Source: Burkholderia lata | GTDB lineage: Bacteria > Pseudomonadota > Gammaproteobacteria > Burkholderiales > Burkholderiaceae | Assembly (NCBI RefSeq): GCF_902499335.1 | Contig: NZ_CABVQK010000004.1 | Location: 62,001 to 126,000, forward strand | Reading direction: 5' to 3' | Length of the DNA: 64,000 nt | In this document: piece after piece, positions 1 through 8,684 of the stretch | Layout of the letters: every line of letters begins with the position of its first letter | How positions within the stretch are numbered: the stretch's first letter is position 1 | Program-made: the position numbers and the translations under genes | Notes under the pieces: generated by a model | Databases searched by the model: none | What the model saw: only the letters and a program-made list of their open reading frames with translations | Told to the model about the DNA's origin: nothing

Positions 1-403
1 GGCGCGCGTAGTACGGCGCATTCCACGGCGCGTCGCGAAACGTCGACAGCACGACCTCCGCGATGCCCTCCTGCGCGGCGCGCGCTGCTACCTGTTCGAT
101 CAGGCGCGCGCCGATCCGCTGTCCCGCATGCGACGGCGCGACATCCAGTTCTTCCAGATACAGCCGCTGCGCATCGAGCAGCCGGTAAAACGCGAACCCG
201 ACGCACGTGCCTTGCGGATCGACCGCGACATACGCGCGACCGTCGTCGATACGCACGAGCACGGCAGCCGCATCGGTCGGCTCGGCTTCGGCAATGTGGG
301 TCATGCCGATTTCGCGAAACCGCTGCGCGGCGGCGACTTCCACGGCGGCCATCGCGGCCGCGTCTTCCCGCGTGGCGGGACGGATCAGAATCGATGCAGT
401 CAT
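1..403 (-). CDS. GNAT family N-acetyltransferase (3' end outside window)
   Basis: Read on the minus strand from an ATG at 403, this frame stays open to the window edge (134 codons), so the C-terminus is missing. It starts MTASILIRPATREDAAAM, the usual GNAT beta1-alpha1 pattern. It carries the acetyl-CoA loop QRIGAR at residues 95-100 (motif A, Q/R-x-x-G-x-G/A), preceded by the strand LYLEELDVAP. This family transfers acetyl from acetyl-CoA to an amine; the substrate cannot be told. It is divergent from the LysE exporter at 491, sharing an 87-bp intergenic region. Confidence 0.85.
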   Translation of the reverse strand, partial: MTASILIRPATREDAAAMAAVEVAAAQRFREIGMTHIAEAEPTDAAAVLVRIDDGRAYVAVDPQGTCVGFAFYRLLDAQRLYLEELDVAPSHAGQRIGARLIEQVAARAAQEGIAEVVLSTFRDAPWNAPYYAR

Positions 404-490
404 GACGGAAATTCAGGCAGGCAGTCTGGAACGGCCGTCACTATAATCGAAACTTCATACGTTTCGAACGCCCGACCCACGAGGTTCGTC

Positions 491-1102
491 ATGACGTTGT
501 CCGCGCTCGCCGTCTTCGCTGTCACCCTGCTCGTCACCGCCGGCACGCCCGGGCCGAGCGTCGCCGCGCTGGTTGCGCGCGTACTGACGAACGGCGTGCG
601 CGACGTGCTGCCGTTCCTCGCCGCCATGTGGCTCGGCGAAGCGCTGTGGCTCACGCTCGCGGTCGCGGGGCTGTCCGCGTTCGCACGCACGTTCGAGACA
701 GGCCTGATCGTGCTGAAGCTGCTCGGCGTCGCGTACCTGCTGTTCCTCGCATGGAAGATGTGGATCGCACCGACCGAGACCAGCGCCGACGACCTGCCGC
801 GCGGCCAGTCGCCGTGGCGCATGTTCGTCGCGGGCATGCTGGTCACGCTCGGGAATCCGAAGATCATGGTGTTCTATCTCGCGCTGCTGCCGACCATCGT
901 CGATCTCACGCACGTCGGTGTGACCGCGTGGGCCGAGCTGGTCGGCACGATGCTCGCCGTGCTGATCCTTGCCGACTGCTTCTGGTCGCTGCTTGCGTCA
1001 CGCGCACGGGCATTCCTGACGTCGGCGCGCGCCAAGCGGATCGCCAACCGCACGAGCGCGACCGCGATGGCCGGTGCGGCGGTGGCGATCGCGACGCGGT
1101 AA
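491..1102 (+). CDS. LysE/RhtB-family amino-acid exporter
   Basis: A 203-residue hydrophobic protein with about six predicted membrane segments. It has the LysE-family N-terminal motif GTPGPS (about residues 18-23) and the GNPK motif at 121-124 before a membrane helix. Family members export amino acids or homoserine lactone-like compounds across the inner membrane; the substrate is not visible. The ATG at 491 was chosen because the upstream in-frame extension is polar, antisense to the acetyltransferase and unlike LysE. The length is normal for the family (about 205). Confidence 0.9.
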   Translation: MTLSALAVFAVTLLVTAGTPGPSVAALVARVLTNGVRDVLPFLAAMWLGEALWLTLAVAGLSAFARTFETGLIVLKLLGVAYLLFLAWKMWIAPTETSADDLPRGQSPWRMFVAGMLVTLGNPKIMVFYLALLPTIVDLTHVGVTAWAELVGTMLAVLILADCFWSLLASRARAFLTSARAKRIANRTSATAMAGAAVAIATR

Positions 1103-1158
1103 GCGCCACTGTCCGGCGCACATCGCGCCGTGCCCCTCCGTTGCCCCCGGGAACCCAT

Positions 1159-2115
1159 ATGAAAACCTGGCTATCGGCTGCCCTGCTCTGCCTGTCCGCC
1201 ACCGTCGCGCATGCGGCCGGCGTCAAGTTCGTCAGCATCCCGGCCGACGCGGCCGGCCCCGAGCTGCGCGCGGCTATCTGGACGCCATGCGCAACCCCCG
1301 CGCAATCGCTCACGATCGGCCCGTTCCTGCTGAAAGGGCAACGCAACTGCCCGACCGTCGGCGACAAGCTGCCACTGGTCGTGATTTCTCACGGCCATGC
1401 CGGCACGTACTTCGGGCATCACGACCTCGCCGAAACGCTTGCCGACGCGGGCTACGTCGTCGCGGCGATCAACCATCCCGGCGACACGCATGCCGACACG
1501 AGCCGCGCGGCCGACCTGAGGGAACTGGCGGAGCGGCCGGAGGACATCAAGCGCCTGGTCGACTACATGCTGGCCAACGGGCCCGACGCCGCGCATATCG
1601 ATCGTGCGCGGATCGGCTTCTTCGGCTTCTCGCGCGGCGGCTATACGGGCCTCGTGCTGGCCGGCGCCAATCCGGATTTCGTGCACGCGCACGTGGCCTG
1701 CCCGGACCCGACCTGGCTGATCTGCAAGCAGATCCGCGACCATGACCTGCCGCGCCAGCCGCTGACGCACGATCCTCGGATCAAGGCCTACGTGATCGCC
1801 GACCCGATGAACGAATTCCCGACCGCCGATACGCTGAAGGACGTGCACGCGCCGATCCAGCTCTGGGCATCCGAAGCGGGTGGCGACGGCGTGGAGCCGG
1901 AAACGGTCCCCGCGCTGGCCGGCATGCTGCCGCAACGACCGGAATTCCACATCGTGCCGAATTCCGCGCATTTCGCGTTTCTCGCGCCCTGCTCTGAATC
2001 ACTGGCGCACAACTCGCCTGAAGTCTGTACCGATGCGAAGGGATTCGACCGCACGGCCTTCCACGAAACACTCGACGCGAAGGCGCTCGCGTTCTTCAGC
2101 GCCAATCTCCGTTAA
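1159..2115 (+). CDS. Secreted alpha/beta hydrolase (dienelactone hydrolase-like)
   Basis: 318 residues. Residues 1-20 form a Sec signal peptide (MKTWLSAALLCLSATVAHAA), so the enzyme is probably periplasmic. HGHAG at 79-83 looks like the oxyanion loop and GFSRGG at 156-161 is the nucleophile elbow (Ser158). A histidine in NSAHFAF near the C-terminus is a likely triad member. The substrate is unknown; similar proteins are annotated as dienelactone hydrolase or PAF-acetylhydrolase-like. Its stop codon overlaps the stop of the convergent PI-PLC-like gene. Confidence 0.85.
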   Translation: MKTWLSAALLCLSATVAHAAGVKFVSIPADAAGPELRAAIWTPCATPAQSLTIGPFLLKGQRNCPTVGDKLPLVVISHGHAGTYFGHHDLAETLADAGYVVAAINHPGDTHADTSRAADLRELAERPEDIKRLVDYMLANGPDAAHIDRARIGFFGFSRGGYTGLVLAGANPDFVHAHVACPDPTWLICKQIRDHDLPRQPLTHDPRIKAYVIADPMNEFPTADTLKDVHAPIQLWASEAGGDGVEPETVPALAGMLPQRPEFHIVPNSAHFAFLAPCSESLAHNSPEVCTDAKGFDRTAFHETLDAKALAFFSANLR

Positions 2116-3005
2116 CAGCGAAACGTCTTGCGCCAGACGCCCGGCGCCGGCACATGGTCGTTGCACGCGATCAGCGCGCGCACCAGCGCCCAGTCATCGT
2201 CATCGCAGAAGTCGAGCAGCATCGCGCCATACGGGCCGTGCTGCTCGCGCAGTCGTTCGGTGAGCCGCACATGAATGCCCTGCACCCTGCCGTCGCCGTG
2301 CGCGACCACCGACGGATTCGCGCCCATCCCGGTCCCGCTGCAGAAGTTGATCGCCCAGCGGCCGCTATCCGGCGACGGCAAGTCCGTGAGCAGCGCATCG
2401 ATCGCGCGCCACTTCCAGCCGATCGACGCGGCCACCGGCACGCGATATTCGTCCTGGATCACGAACGCGCCGTCGGGATGATCGATCGTGAACGTCGCGT
2501 TGTCGGGCCACGCGGTCAGGTCGATGCCGAGCGGCCGGCTGCTGCGAAAGCGGCGCAGCAGCACGATTGCGCCGCGCACGTCGCCGAGCGCGGGCAGCGT
2601 GCCGCCGGCATGCCAGCGCAGCCGCGGATGCCGGGCACGATGCGCGTCGAACGTCGCATCGAAACTGCGCGTACACGCGTGCGCCGGCCATTCGTCCTTC
2701 ACCGACATCACGATGCATTCGCGCGGATGCGCTTCGAGAAAGCGCGCACAGGTTGCCAGCACGTCGTCGAACGTCATGCCGAGCGCGATGCCGCCGTGAT
2801 GGATGTCGAATGCATCGCGCGCGTGCCGGCAGCGGATGTCGAGCAGCCGCACACCATGCGCGAGCTGTGCATCGAGCGGCGCACGCTGGGTGCGCACGAG
2901 CAAATCGTCGACGGTATACGCACAGGTGTCATGGCTGCCCGGTAGGGTCAGCGTATGCAGCAGCCGCGCATCGTCGAGCGCCGACATCCAGTCGGCGGGC
3001 GGCAT
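2112..3005 (-). CDS. Phosphatidylinositol-specific phospholipase C-like protein (PLC X domain)
   Basis: 297 residues from the ATG at 3005; an in-frame ATG at 3032 would add nine residues. The PI-PLC X domain signature is visible: PGSHDT with His25, and IHHGG with His70, the two general acid/base histidines of bacterial PI-PLCs, plus an SVKDE segment. These enzymes cleave phosphoinositides or related glycerophosphodiesters. No signal peptide is evident, which is unusual because most bacterial PI-PLCs are secreted. The 5' end lies 33 bp or less from the divergent lacI-type gene, so the promoters must overlap. Confidence 0.8.
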   Translation of the reverse strand: MPPADWMSALDDARLLHTLTLPGSHDTCAYTVDDLLVRTQRAPLDAQLAHGVRLLDIRCRHARDAFDIHHGGIALGMTFDDVLATCARFLEAHPRECIVMSVKDEWPAHACTRSFDATFDAHRARHPRLRWHAGGTLPALGDVRGAIVLLRRFRSSRPLGIDLTAWPDNATFTIDHPDGAFVIQDEYRVPVAASIGWKWRAIDALLTDLPSPDSGRWAINFCSGTGMGANPSVVAHGDGRVQGIHVRLTERLREQHGPYGAMLLDFCDDDDWALVRALIACNDHVPAPGVWRKTFRC

Positions 3006-3038
3006 GCACGTATCGTGGCTCGAAGGGATCATGAATCG

Positions 3039-4061
3039 ATGAATGACAAGGAAAGAAAGCCGTGGGTAACGGCGTCGGATGTCGCGGTGCGGGCGGGCGT
3101 ATCGCGCTCCGCGGTGTCGCGCGCGTTCTCGCCGACAGCCAGCATCGCACCGCAGACGCGTGAGCGCGTGATGGTCGCCGCGCGCGCGCTCGGCTACCAG
3201 GTCAACCTGATCGCGCGCGACATGATCACGCAACGCAGCAGCATGATCGGCGTCGTGACGGCCGGGTTCGAGAATCCGTTTCGCGCGCGGCTGCTGTCGG
3301 ACCTGATGGCCGCGCTCGGGCAGCGCGCGCTCACGCCGCTCGTGACCAATGCGGAAGATCCGCGCCAGGTCCGGCAATCGCTCGAACAGCTGCTCAGCTA
3401 CCGGATCGCGGGCCTCGTGATGACATCGGCGTCGCCGCCGCTGTCGGTCGCGCAGCAGTATCTCGAACACCGGATCCCGGTCGTGATGATCAACCGCGAG
3501 GCGAACCTGCCGGGCGCGGACATCGTCGTCAGCGACAACGCGGCGGGCGCCGTCCATGCGGCGCAGCGGCTCGTGCGGGCCGGCGCGCGCCGGCTCGCGT
3601 TCGTCGGGCCGCGCGGCGCGAGCTACAGCGCGCAGTCGCGCGCCACCGCGTTCGAGCATGCGATCGGGCGCGGCGACGCGTTCGACGCGACGCTCGCGCA
3701 CGTGCTCGACACACCGTCCGATACGCATGCGAGCGGGATCGAAGCCGCGCGGCAACTGTTCGCGAGCGGCAAGCGGCCCGACGGCGTGTTCTGCTCGTCG
3801 GACCTGCTCGCGCTCGGCGTGATCGATGTCGCGCGCAGCGAATTCGGGTTGCGCGTGCCGGACGACGTGCGCGTGATCGGCTTCGACGACATCCCGGCCG
3901 CCGATTACGACGCGTATCGGCTCACGACGCTCCGGCAGGATACGCGCGGCCTTGCGCAGGCCGCAGTCGACCTGCTTGCCGACCGGATGCAGACGTTCGA
4001 CGGCCCGTCGCGCACACGCATCGTGCCAGTCACGCAGGTAGTGCGGGCCAGCTGCGCATGA
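3039..4061 (+). CDS. LacI/GalR-family transcriptional regulator
   Basis: 340 residues. The N-terminal HTH reads VTASDVAVRAGVSRSAVSRAF, followed by the hinge LGYQVN and a periplasmic-binding-protein-like effector domain (GVVTAGFENPF at its start, DDVRVIGFDDIP near the end). It is convergent with the carbohydrate ABC operon at 4094-7093 and is the most likely controller of that operon. The candidate operator is the 22-bp perfect palindrome at 7132-7153. The start ATG at 3039 gives the canonical LacI N-terminus. Confidence 0.92.
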   Translation: MNDKERKPWVTASDVAVRAGVSRSAVSRAFSPTASIAPQTRERVMVAARALGYQVNLIARDMITQRSSMIGVVTAGFENPFRARLLSDLMAALGQRALTPLVTNAEDPRQVRQSLEQLLSYRIAGLVMTSASPPLSVAQQYLEHRIPVVMINREANLPGADIVVSDNAAGAVHAAQRLVRAGARRLAFVGPRGASYSAQSRATAFEHAIGRGDAFDATLAHVLDTPSDTHASGIEAARQLFASGKRPDGVFCSSDLLALGVIDVARSEFGLRVPDDVRVIGFDDIPAADYDAYRLTTLRQDTRGLAQAAVDLLADRMQTFDGPSRTRIVPVTQVVRASCA

Positions 4062-4093
4062 CGGATTGAAATCGGGCGCGGCGACGCCGCGCG

Positions 4094-4954
4094 TCACTTC
4101 AGCCCGCCCGCGAACCCGCGCAACAGGTAGCGCTGCACGTAGCCGGCCACGGCCAGCGTGGGCAGCGACGCCATCAGCCCCGCACTCATCAGGTCGCCCC
4201 AGTCGATGCCGTTCTCCGTCACGTAGCCGGCAATCGCCAGCGGCAGCGTGAAGCGGCTCGGCGTCGACACGAACAGCAGCGCGATCAGGAATTCGTTCCA
4301 CGCGGCGATGAACACGAAGATCGCGGTCGCGATCAGCCCCGGCGCACACAGCGGCAGCACGATCTGCACGAGCCGTCGCGCCAGGCCCACGCCATCGATG
4401 CAGGCCGCTTCCTCGTATTCGATCGGCACGTCACGCACGAACGCGAGCAGCATCCAGATCGCCATCGGCAGCGCGTAGATCTGGTACGCGAGCATCAGGC
4501 CGAGCGTCGAATCGAGCAGGTGCAGCCGCTTCGCGAGCGCGAACAGCGGCACCGCGATCGTGATCGGCGGCATCAGCTTCAACGCGAGCACGAGCACCAG
4601 GAACAGCAGGTCGAGCCGCGCCGGAAACCGCAGCCGCACGAGCGCGTACGCGGCCGGAAACGCGAGCGCCAGCGCGAGCAGCGTCGTGCCGAAGCCGACC
4701 AGCAGCGAATTGAACAGCGGCGCGCCGATACCGTTGGACCATACCGATACGAAATGTTCGAAGGTCGGCGCGGCCGGCCAGATCCGCAACGGATGATCGA
4801 GGCGTTCGAGCGTCGGCATGAACGCCGCGCCGGCCATCCACAGGCACGGCAGCAGCAACAGCACGAGCGCGGCGATGCGCAACGCCCACGGCATCGCGCG
4901 ACCGAATGCGGCGCCCGGGCGGGCGCCCGTGATGCCTGCGGATTGCGCGGTCAT
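4094..4954 (-). CDS. Carbohydrate ABC transporter permease (MalG type)
   Basis: 286 residues with about six membrane helices. The EAA loop that contacts the ATPase is visible as EYEEAACIDGVGLARRLVQI. It belongs to the CUT1 sugar/polyol permeases (MalG/UgpE-like). The ATG at 4954 overlaps the stop of the upstream MalF-type permease by 4 bp (ATGA), so the two are translationally coupled. The operon has no ATPase gene in the window; CUT1 systems often share an MsmK/UgpC-like ATPase encoded elsewhere. Confidence 0.9.
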   Translation of the reverse strand: MTAQSAGITGARPGAAFGRAMPWALRIAALVLLLLPCLWMAGAAFMPTLERLDHPLRIWPAAPTFEHFVSVWSNGIGAPLFNSLLVGFGTTLLALALAFPAAYALVRLRFPARLDLLFLVLVLALKLMPPITIAVPLFALAKRLHLLDSTLGLMLAYQIYALPMAIWMLLAFVRDVPIEYEEAACIDGVGLARRLVQIVLPLCAPGLIATAIFVFIAAWNEFLIALLFVSTPSRFTLPLAIAGYVTENGIDWGDLMSAGLMASLPTLAVAGYVQRYLLRGFAGGLK

Positions 4955-5820
4955 GCGCGCCGCTTGCGAACCGTCTGCCATACGTACCCCGAGACCAGCA
5001 GCGCGGACGCCGCGAGCATCAGCACCGACGCGGCGCTCGCCGGCCCGACGTTGAAGAAGCGGAAGCCCGTGTCGTAGATATAAGTCGACAGCGTCTGCGT
5101 CGCGTTGCCGGGGCCACCGCCCGTCAGCGCATAGACCTTGTCGAACAGCTTGAACGTGTCGATCGAGCGCAGCAACATTGCGAGGCCGATCTGCGGCGCC
5201 GCGAGCGGCAGCGTGATGTCGCGCAGGCACTGCCACTCGCTCGCGCCGTCGGTGCGTGCGGCTTCGTACAATTCCTGAGGGATCGACTGCAGCCCCGCGA
5301 GCACGATCAGGAACGCCATCGGCGTCCACTGCCACACGTCGACGAGCGCGAGCGACCACAGCGCGAGATGCGGATCGGACAGCCAGCGCACGCCTTCGAT
5401 GCCGAACGCCGCGAGCAGCGCGTTCAGGAAACCGTCGAAGTTGAGCCAGTTGCGCCAGATCGCCGAGCACACGAGCGTGGACAGCATCATCGGCAGGATC
5501 GCGAGCGGCAGCGCGATGCGCCGCCCCGGAAACGCGCGTACGAACAGCAGCGCGAGGCCGAAACCCAGCGCGACTTCGGCGAGCGACGCGACGATCGTGA
5601 AGCGCAGCGTGTTGCCGAAGCCGGCCGTGAACGCGTCGTCGCCGAGCACCGCGCGATAGTTCGCAAGCCCGGCGAATGCGCGGCGGCCGGCCGAGTAGTC
5701 GACCTGGCAGAACGAATCGATCAGCACCTGCGCGACCGGATACAGCGCGAGCGCGGCGAGCACCAGCAGCGCGGGCCCGAGCAGCGCGACGAACGGCAGG
5801 CTGCGGCCGAAGGCTTTCAT
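4951..5820 (-). CDS. Carbohydrate ABC transporter permease (MalF type)
   Basis: 289 residues with an N-terminal helix (residues about 8-30) and a six-helix permease core. The EAA loop reads ELYEAARTDGASEWQCLRDI. This is the MalF/UgpA partner of the MalG-type permease just downstream (4-bp overlap). The binding-protein gene lies 34 bp upstream. Together they form the inner-membrane channel of a sugar or polyol importer; the substrate is not deducible. Confidence 0.9.
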   Translation of the reverse strand: MKAFGRSLPFVALLGPALLVLAALALYPVAQVLIDSFCQVDYSAGRRAFAGLANYRAVLGDDAFTAGFGNTLRFTIVASLAEVALGFGLALLFVRAFPGRRIALPLAILPMMLSTLVCSAIWRNWLNFDGFLNALLAAFGIEGVRWLSDPHLALWSLALVDVWQWTPMAFLIVLAGLQSIPQELYEAARTDGASEWQCLRDITLPLAAPQIGLAMLLRSIDTFKLFDKVYALTGGGPGNATQTLSTYIYDTGFRFFNVGPASAASVLMLAASALLVSGYVWQTVRKRRA

Positions 5821-5854
5821 GCGCCGCGTCCCGGCGAGGGTTCGAGACGCGCCG

Positions 5855-7093
5855 TCACTTGCCGGCCGCGGCCGTCGCCTGCGCGATCTTCTGTTGCGCC
5901 TGGCGCAGCGCGGCGTCAGGCGCGGCCTGCCCCGTCAGCGCGAGCTGCAGCTGGTCACCGAGAATGCTCTCGACCTGCTGCCAGTCCTTCACGCGCGGCC
6001 GCGCACGGCCGGCTTCGAGCGCCTTCAGCTGATCCGGATACCAGCGGTACTGGCGCACCAGCGCCGGGTCGTTGAACACGCTGCGGCGGGTCGGCGGAAT
6101 GCCGATGCCGGCGAGGCGCGTCTGCGTGTCGCGCGCAGTCAGGTACGCGAGGAAATCCTGCGCGAGCTTCGCGTGCGGCGCGTCCTTCGGAATGCCCATC
6201 TGCCAGATGCCGAGCATCGGCGCCGGGCCCGCGGTCTGCCCGGGCGGCGGCTGCAGCGCGATCTGGCCGACCACGCGCGACTGCTTCGGATCGTCGAGCG
6301 CCGGCACCCACGCCGGCCACACCTCGATCGACTGCGCGGCCGTGCCGCGCTGCAGTGCATCGCGCACTTCCGCCGCGCCGTACACGTCGACATCCTTCGG
6401 CGCGGACGCCTTCAGCGCGAGGAAGGTCTTCAGCGCGGCCTGCGCTTCGCGCGAATCGATCGTCACGTTGCCGGCATGGTCGAACACGTCGCCGCCGTAG
6501 GCCCACAGGATCGGCAGGAAGCCCGTCACGACCGGGTTGCCCTTCGTGCCGCGGAACACGACGCCCGACACGCTCTTGTCCGCGCCGCCGACGGTCTGCG
6601 CGATCTTCAGCACGTCGTCCCAGTTGCGCGGCGGCTGCAGCTTGTACTTCGCGAGCAGGTCCTTGCGGTACGCGAACATCTCGACGTTGCCGACGATCGG
6701 CAGCGCGTACAGCGCACCGGCCGCGTTGCGGCCGAGCGCGACGGCGGACGGCACGAGATCGGCGTCCGCGAGCGACGCGGGCAGCGGCTTCAGCCAGCCG
6801 TTGCCGATGAATTCGGGTGCCCACGTGTCGTCCATCATCACGAGGTCGTACGCGCCGGTGCCTTCGCGCATCGACAGCTTGAGCTTCTGGTACAGGTTCG
6901 CGTTCGGCAGCTTGAGCAGCTCGATCTCGGTGCCCGGGTGCAGCTTGTTGAAGCCGGCGACGGCGTCGGCCAGCCCCTTGCCGTAGATGTCGTCGCGGCC
7001 TGCGATGACGAGATCCGCGGCAACTGCGTGCGTGGCGGCGAAGGACAGCGCAAGGGCGGCGGACAGCGCGCGCAGGCGGCTCAGCAAGGTCAT
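5855..7093 (-). CDS. Extracellular sugar-binding protein of ABC transporter
   Basis: 412 residues. A cleavable Sec signal (residues 1-26, ending ATHAVAA) is followed by a family 1 solute-binding fold: AGRDDIYGKGLADAVAGF, later MMDDTWAPEF and RGTKGNPVV. No lipobox is present, so it should be free in the periplasm. The ATG at 7093 is preceded by GAGAGA at ribosome-binding distance. It is the first gene of the ABC operon and lies directly downstream of the palindrome at 7132-7153. Confidence 0.9.
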   Translation of the reverse strand: MTLLSRLRALSAALALSFAATHAVAADLVIAGRDDIYGKGLADAVAGFNKLHPGTEIELLKLPNANLYQKLKLSMREGTGAYDLVMMDDTWAPEFIGNGWLKPLPASLADADLVPSAVALGRNAAGALYALPIVGNVEMFAYRKDLLAKYKLQPPRNWDDVLKIAQTVGGADKSVSGVVFRGTKGNPVVTGFLPILWAYGGDVFDHAGNVTIDSREAQAALKTFLALKASAPKDVDVYGAAEVRDALQRGTAAQSIEVWPAWVPALDDPKQSRVVGQIALQPPPGQTAGPAPMLGIWQMGIPKDAPHAKLAQDFLAYLTARDTQTRLAGIGIPPTRRSVFNDPALVRQYRWYPDQLKALEAGRARPRVKDWQQVESILGDQLQLALTGQAAPDAALRQAQQKIAQATAAAGK

Positions 7094-7131
7094 GAGGTCT
7101 CTCTCGTTCGGCGTGATGACGGGACGGCCAG

Positions 7132-7153
7132 GCGTTGCACACGTGTGCAACGC
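7132..7153. promoter_or_regulatory. Perfect 22-bp palindrome, candidate LacI-family operator
   Basis: The arms GCGTTGCACAC and GTGTGCAACGC meet without a spacer, forming a perfect 22-bp inverted repeat centred at 7142/7143, 38 bp upstream of the binding-protein start codon. LacI-family proteins bind symmetric sites of this size, and a LacI-type gene lies at the other end of the operon. A possible promoter upstream on the minus strand (TTGGCG, 17 bp, TACAGG) would place the site over the early transcribed region, fitting repression. Confidence 0.7.
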
Positions 7154-7281
7154 GGGGGATGCTTGTGGCCGCCTGTAGCGAACGCCATTGTTCACGCCAA
7201 TCGTTAAGAATTTATGGCACGCGGCGGAAGAGGCCGCCGCCGTGCCCGGCCTCCCCGGCCGCCTGGCGGGTCCAGCCCCAC

Positions 7282-7309
7282 CTCCCCGGCCGGATCTCCC
7301 CGGCCGGAT
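7282..7309. repeat. 14-bp tandem duplication at porin 3' end
   Basis: CTCCCCGGCCGGAT occurs twice head to tail (7282-7295 and 7296-7309), with a related partial copy (CTCCCCGGCC) at 7251. The last copy touches the porin stop codon. The unit is internally palindromic (CCGGCCGG), so it may fold in the porin transcript tail; no U-run follows, so it is not called a terminator. Confidence 0.5.
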
Positions 7310-8517
7310 CAGAAGTTCACGCGGATCCCGGCCATCACCGCCAGTTGCCGGCTGGAGTTGCTGTTCGCGAGCACCGGTATCTGCGCGTAGTTCACCGCGT
7401 TGCCGTTCGCGTCGGTGCCGAGCCCCTTCCCGCTCGCGATCTGGCCGATCGCGACCGCATACAGCGCCGTGCGCTTCGACAGGCTGTAGTTCGTGCCGAC
7501 GTTCACCTGGTGGAACCGCGTCGTGCCGCGCCCGTCGGTATGCGCGGCGTTGAAGATATAGGCGACGCCGCCCTGCAGCGCGGGCGTGAACATGTAGGTG
7601 GCGTTCAGTTCGCCGATGTCGAACGTGAACGCCTGCGTGCGCGGCTGCGCGGCGGTCGAGAAATAGCGGCTGTCGCCGAGACGCGTATGCGTATAGGTGA
7701 GCGCGATCGTCGCATCGCCGAACGTGACCGACCCGCCCGCGCCGAACGCGCGCATCGAGCCGGCGTCCTGCAGCAGGCAGTACATCGCTCCCGGGTTGCT
7801 GCACGCGAAATCGCCGATGTAGCCGCTCGCGCCGCCGAGCGCCGCGTCGAGCGGCTGGTGCAGGTCGAGGTAGCCGACCGAGAACGCGACCGGTGCACGC
7901 GTGTAAGTCGCGGCCACCGCATAGCCGCGCTTCGCGGAGAAATCGCCGGCCTGCCCGCCGAAGCTGAACGTGCCGCCGAACGTGAGGCCGTTGAAATCGG
8001 CGCTGGTGAACTTCACGGCATTGTTGAAGTTGAACGCGGCGTTCAGGTTGTCGACGTCGCCGAGGTGCGAGCCGTACGGCGTCGCCCAGTTGTTGCTCGA
8101 CACGTATGCGCCGAGCATGTCGGTGTACGAGTCGTACTGGCGGCCGAGGCCGAGCGTGCCGATGCCGTCCTGGCGCAGCCCGACCCACGCCTGCCGGCTG
8201 AAGGCCGTGCCGCCCTGCAGCGCCTGCCCGTTCGCCGACAGGAACTGCTGCTCGAGCGTGAACACCGCATTGAGCCCGCCGCCGAGCGGCTCGGCACCCT
8301 GGAAGCCGAAGCGCGACGGCACGAGGTTGCCGCCGCCCATCTGCCACGCATGGCCGCCGCCCGTGCTGCCGTCGGCGCGCGTGAACTGCTGGTTCGTCGA
8401 GTAGATGATGCCGGTGTCCACGGTGCCGTACAGCGTCACGCTGCCCGAGGTCTGCGCGTGTGCGTGCATGCAACCCAGTGTCGCCGCAGCCGCGGCCAGT
8501 CGTCGTCCGATCTTCAT
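7309..8517 (-). CDS. Gram-negative general porin (OmpC-like)
   Basis: 402 residues with signal peptide MKIGRRLAAAAATLGCMHAHAQ. The mature start SSGSVTLYG-like segment (SGSVTLYGTVDTGI) is typical of Burkholderia/Neisseria trimeric porins, and the C-terminus ends in Phe (MAGIRVNF), the BAM recognition signature. The start at 8517 is preferred over ATG 8538 because the Shine-Dalgarno AGAGGGGCGG lies between them. Orientation and adjacency to the ABC operon suggest it may admit the same solute through the outer membrane. Confidence 0.92.
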   Translation of the reverse strand: MKIGRRLAAAAATLGCMHAHAQTSGSVTLYGTVDTGIIYSTNQQFTRADGSTGGGHAWQMGGGNLVPSRFGFQGAEPLGGGLNAVFTLEQQFLSANGQALQGGTAFSRQAWVGLRQDGIGTLGLGRQYDSYTDMLGAYVSSNNWATPYGSHLGDVDNLNAAFNFNNAVKFTSADFNGLTFGGTFSFGGQAGDFSAKRGYAVAATYTRAPVAFSVGYLDLHQPLDAALGGASGYIGDFACSNPGAMYCLLQDAGSMRAFGAGGSVTFGDATIALTYTHTRLGDSRYFSTAAQPRTQAFTFDIGELNATYMFTPALQGGVAYIFNAAHTDGRGTTRFHQVNVGTNYSLSKRTALYAVAIGQIASGKGLGTDANGNAVNYAQIPVLANSNSSRQLAVMAGIRVNF

Positions 8518-8684
8518 GCCCCGCCCCTCTGTTGTCATCGATTCGCAGTGCAGATCGATGGAGTTATCGATATGGGTGACAGGACTCTATCCAGCGAAAA
8601 TTCAGGACCTCTATCGCAAATCGGCAAACAGTGGCACACATGGCCCGCGACGTCGCCCGGCGACGCCGTCGCGGCGCGCGTGCG

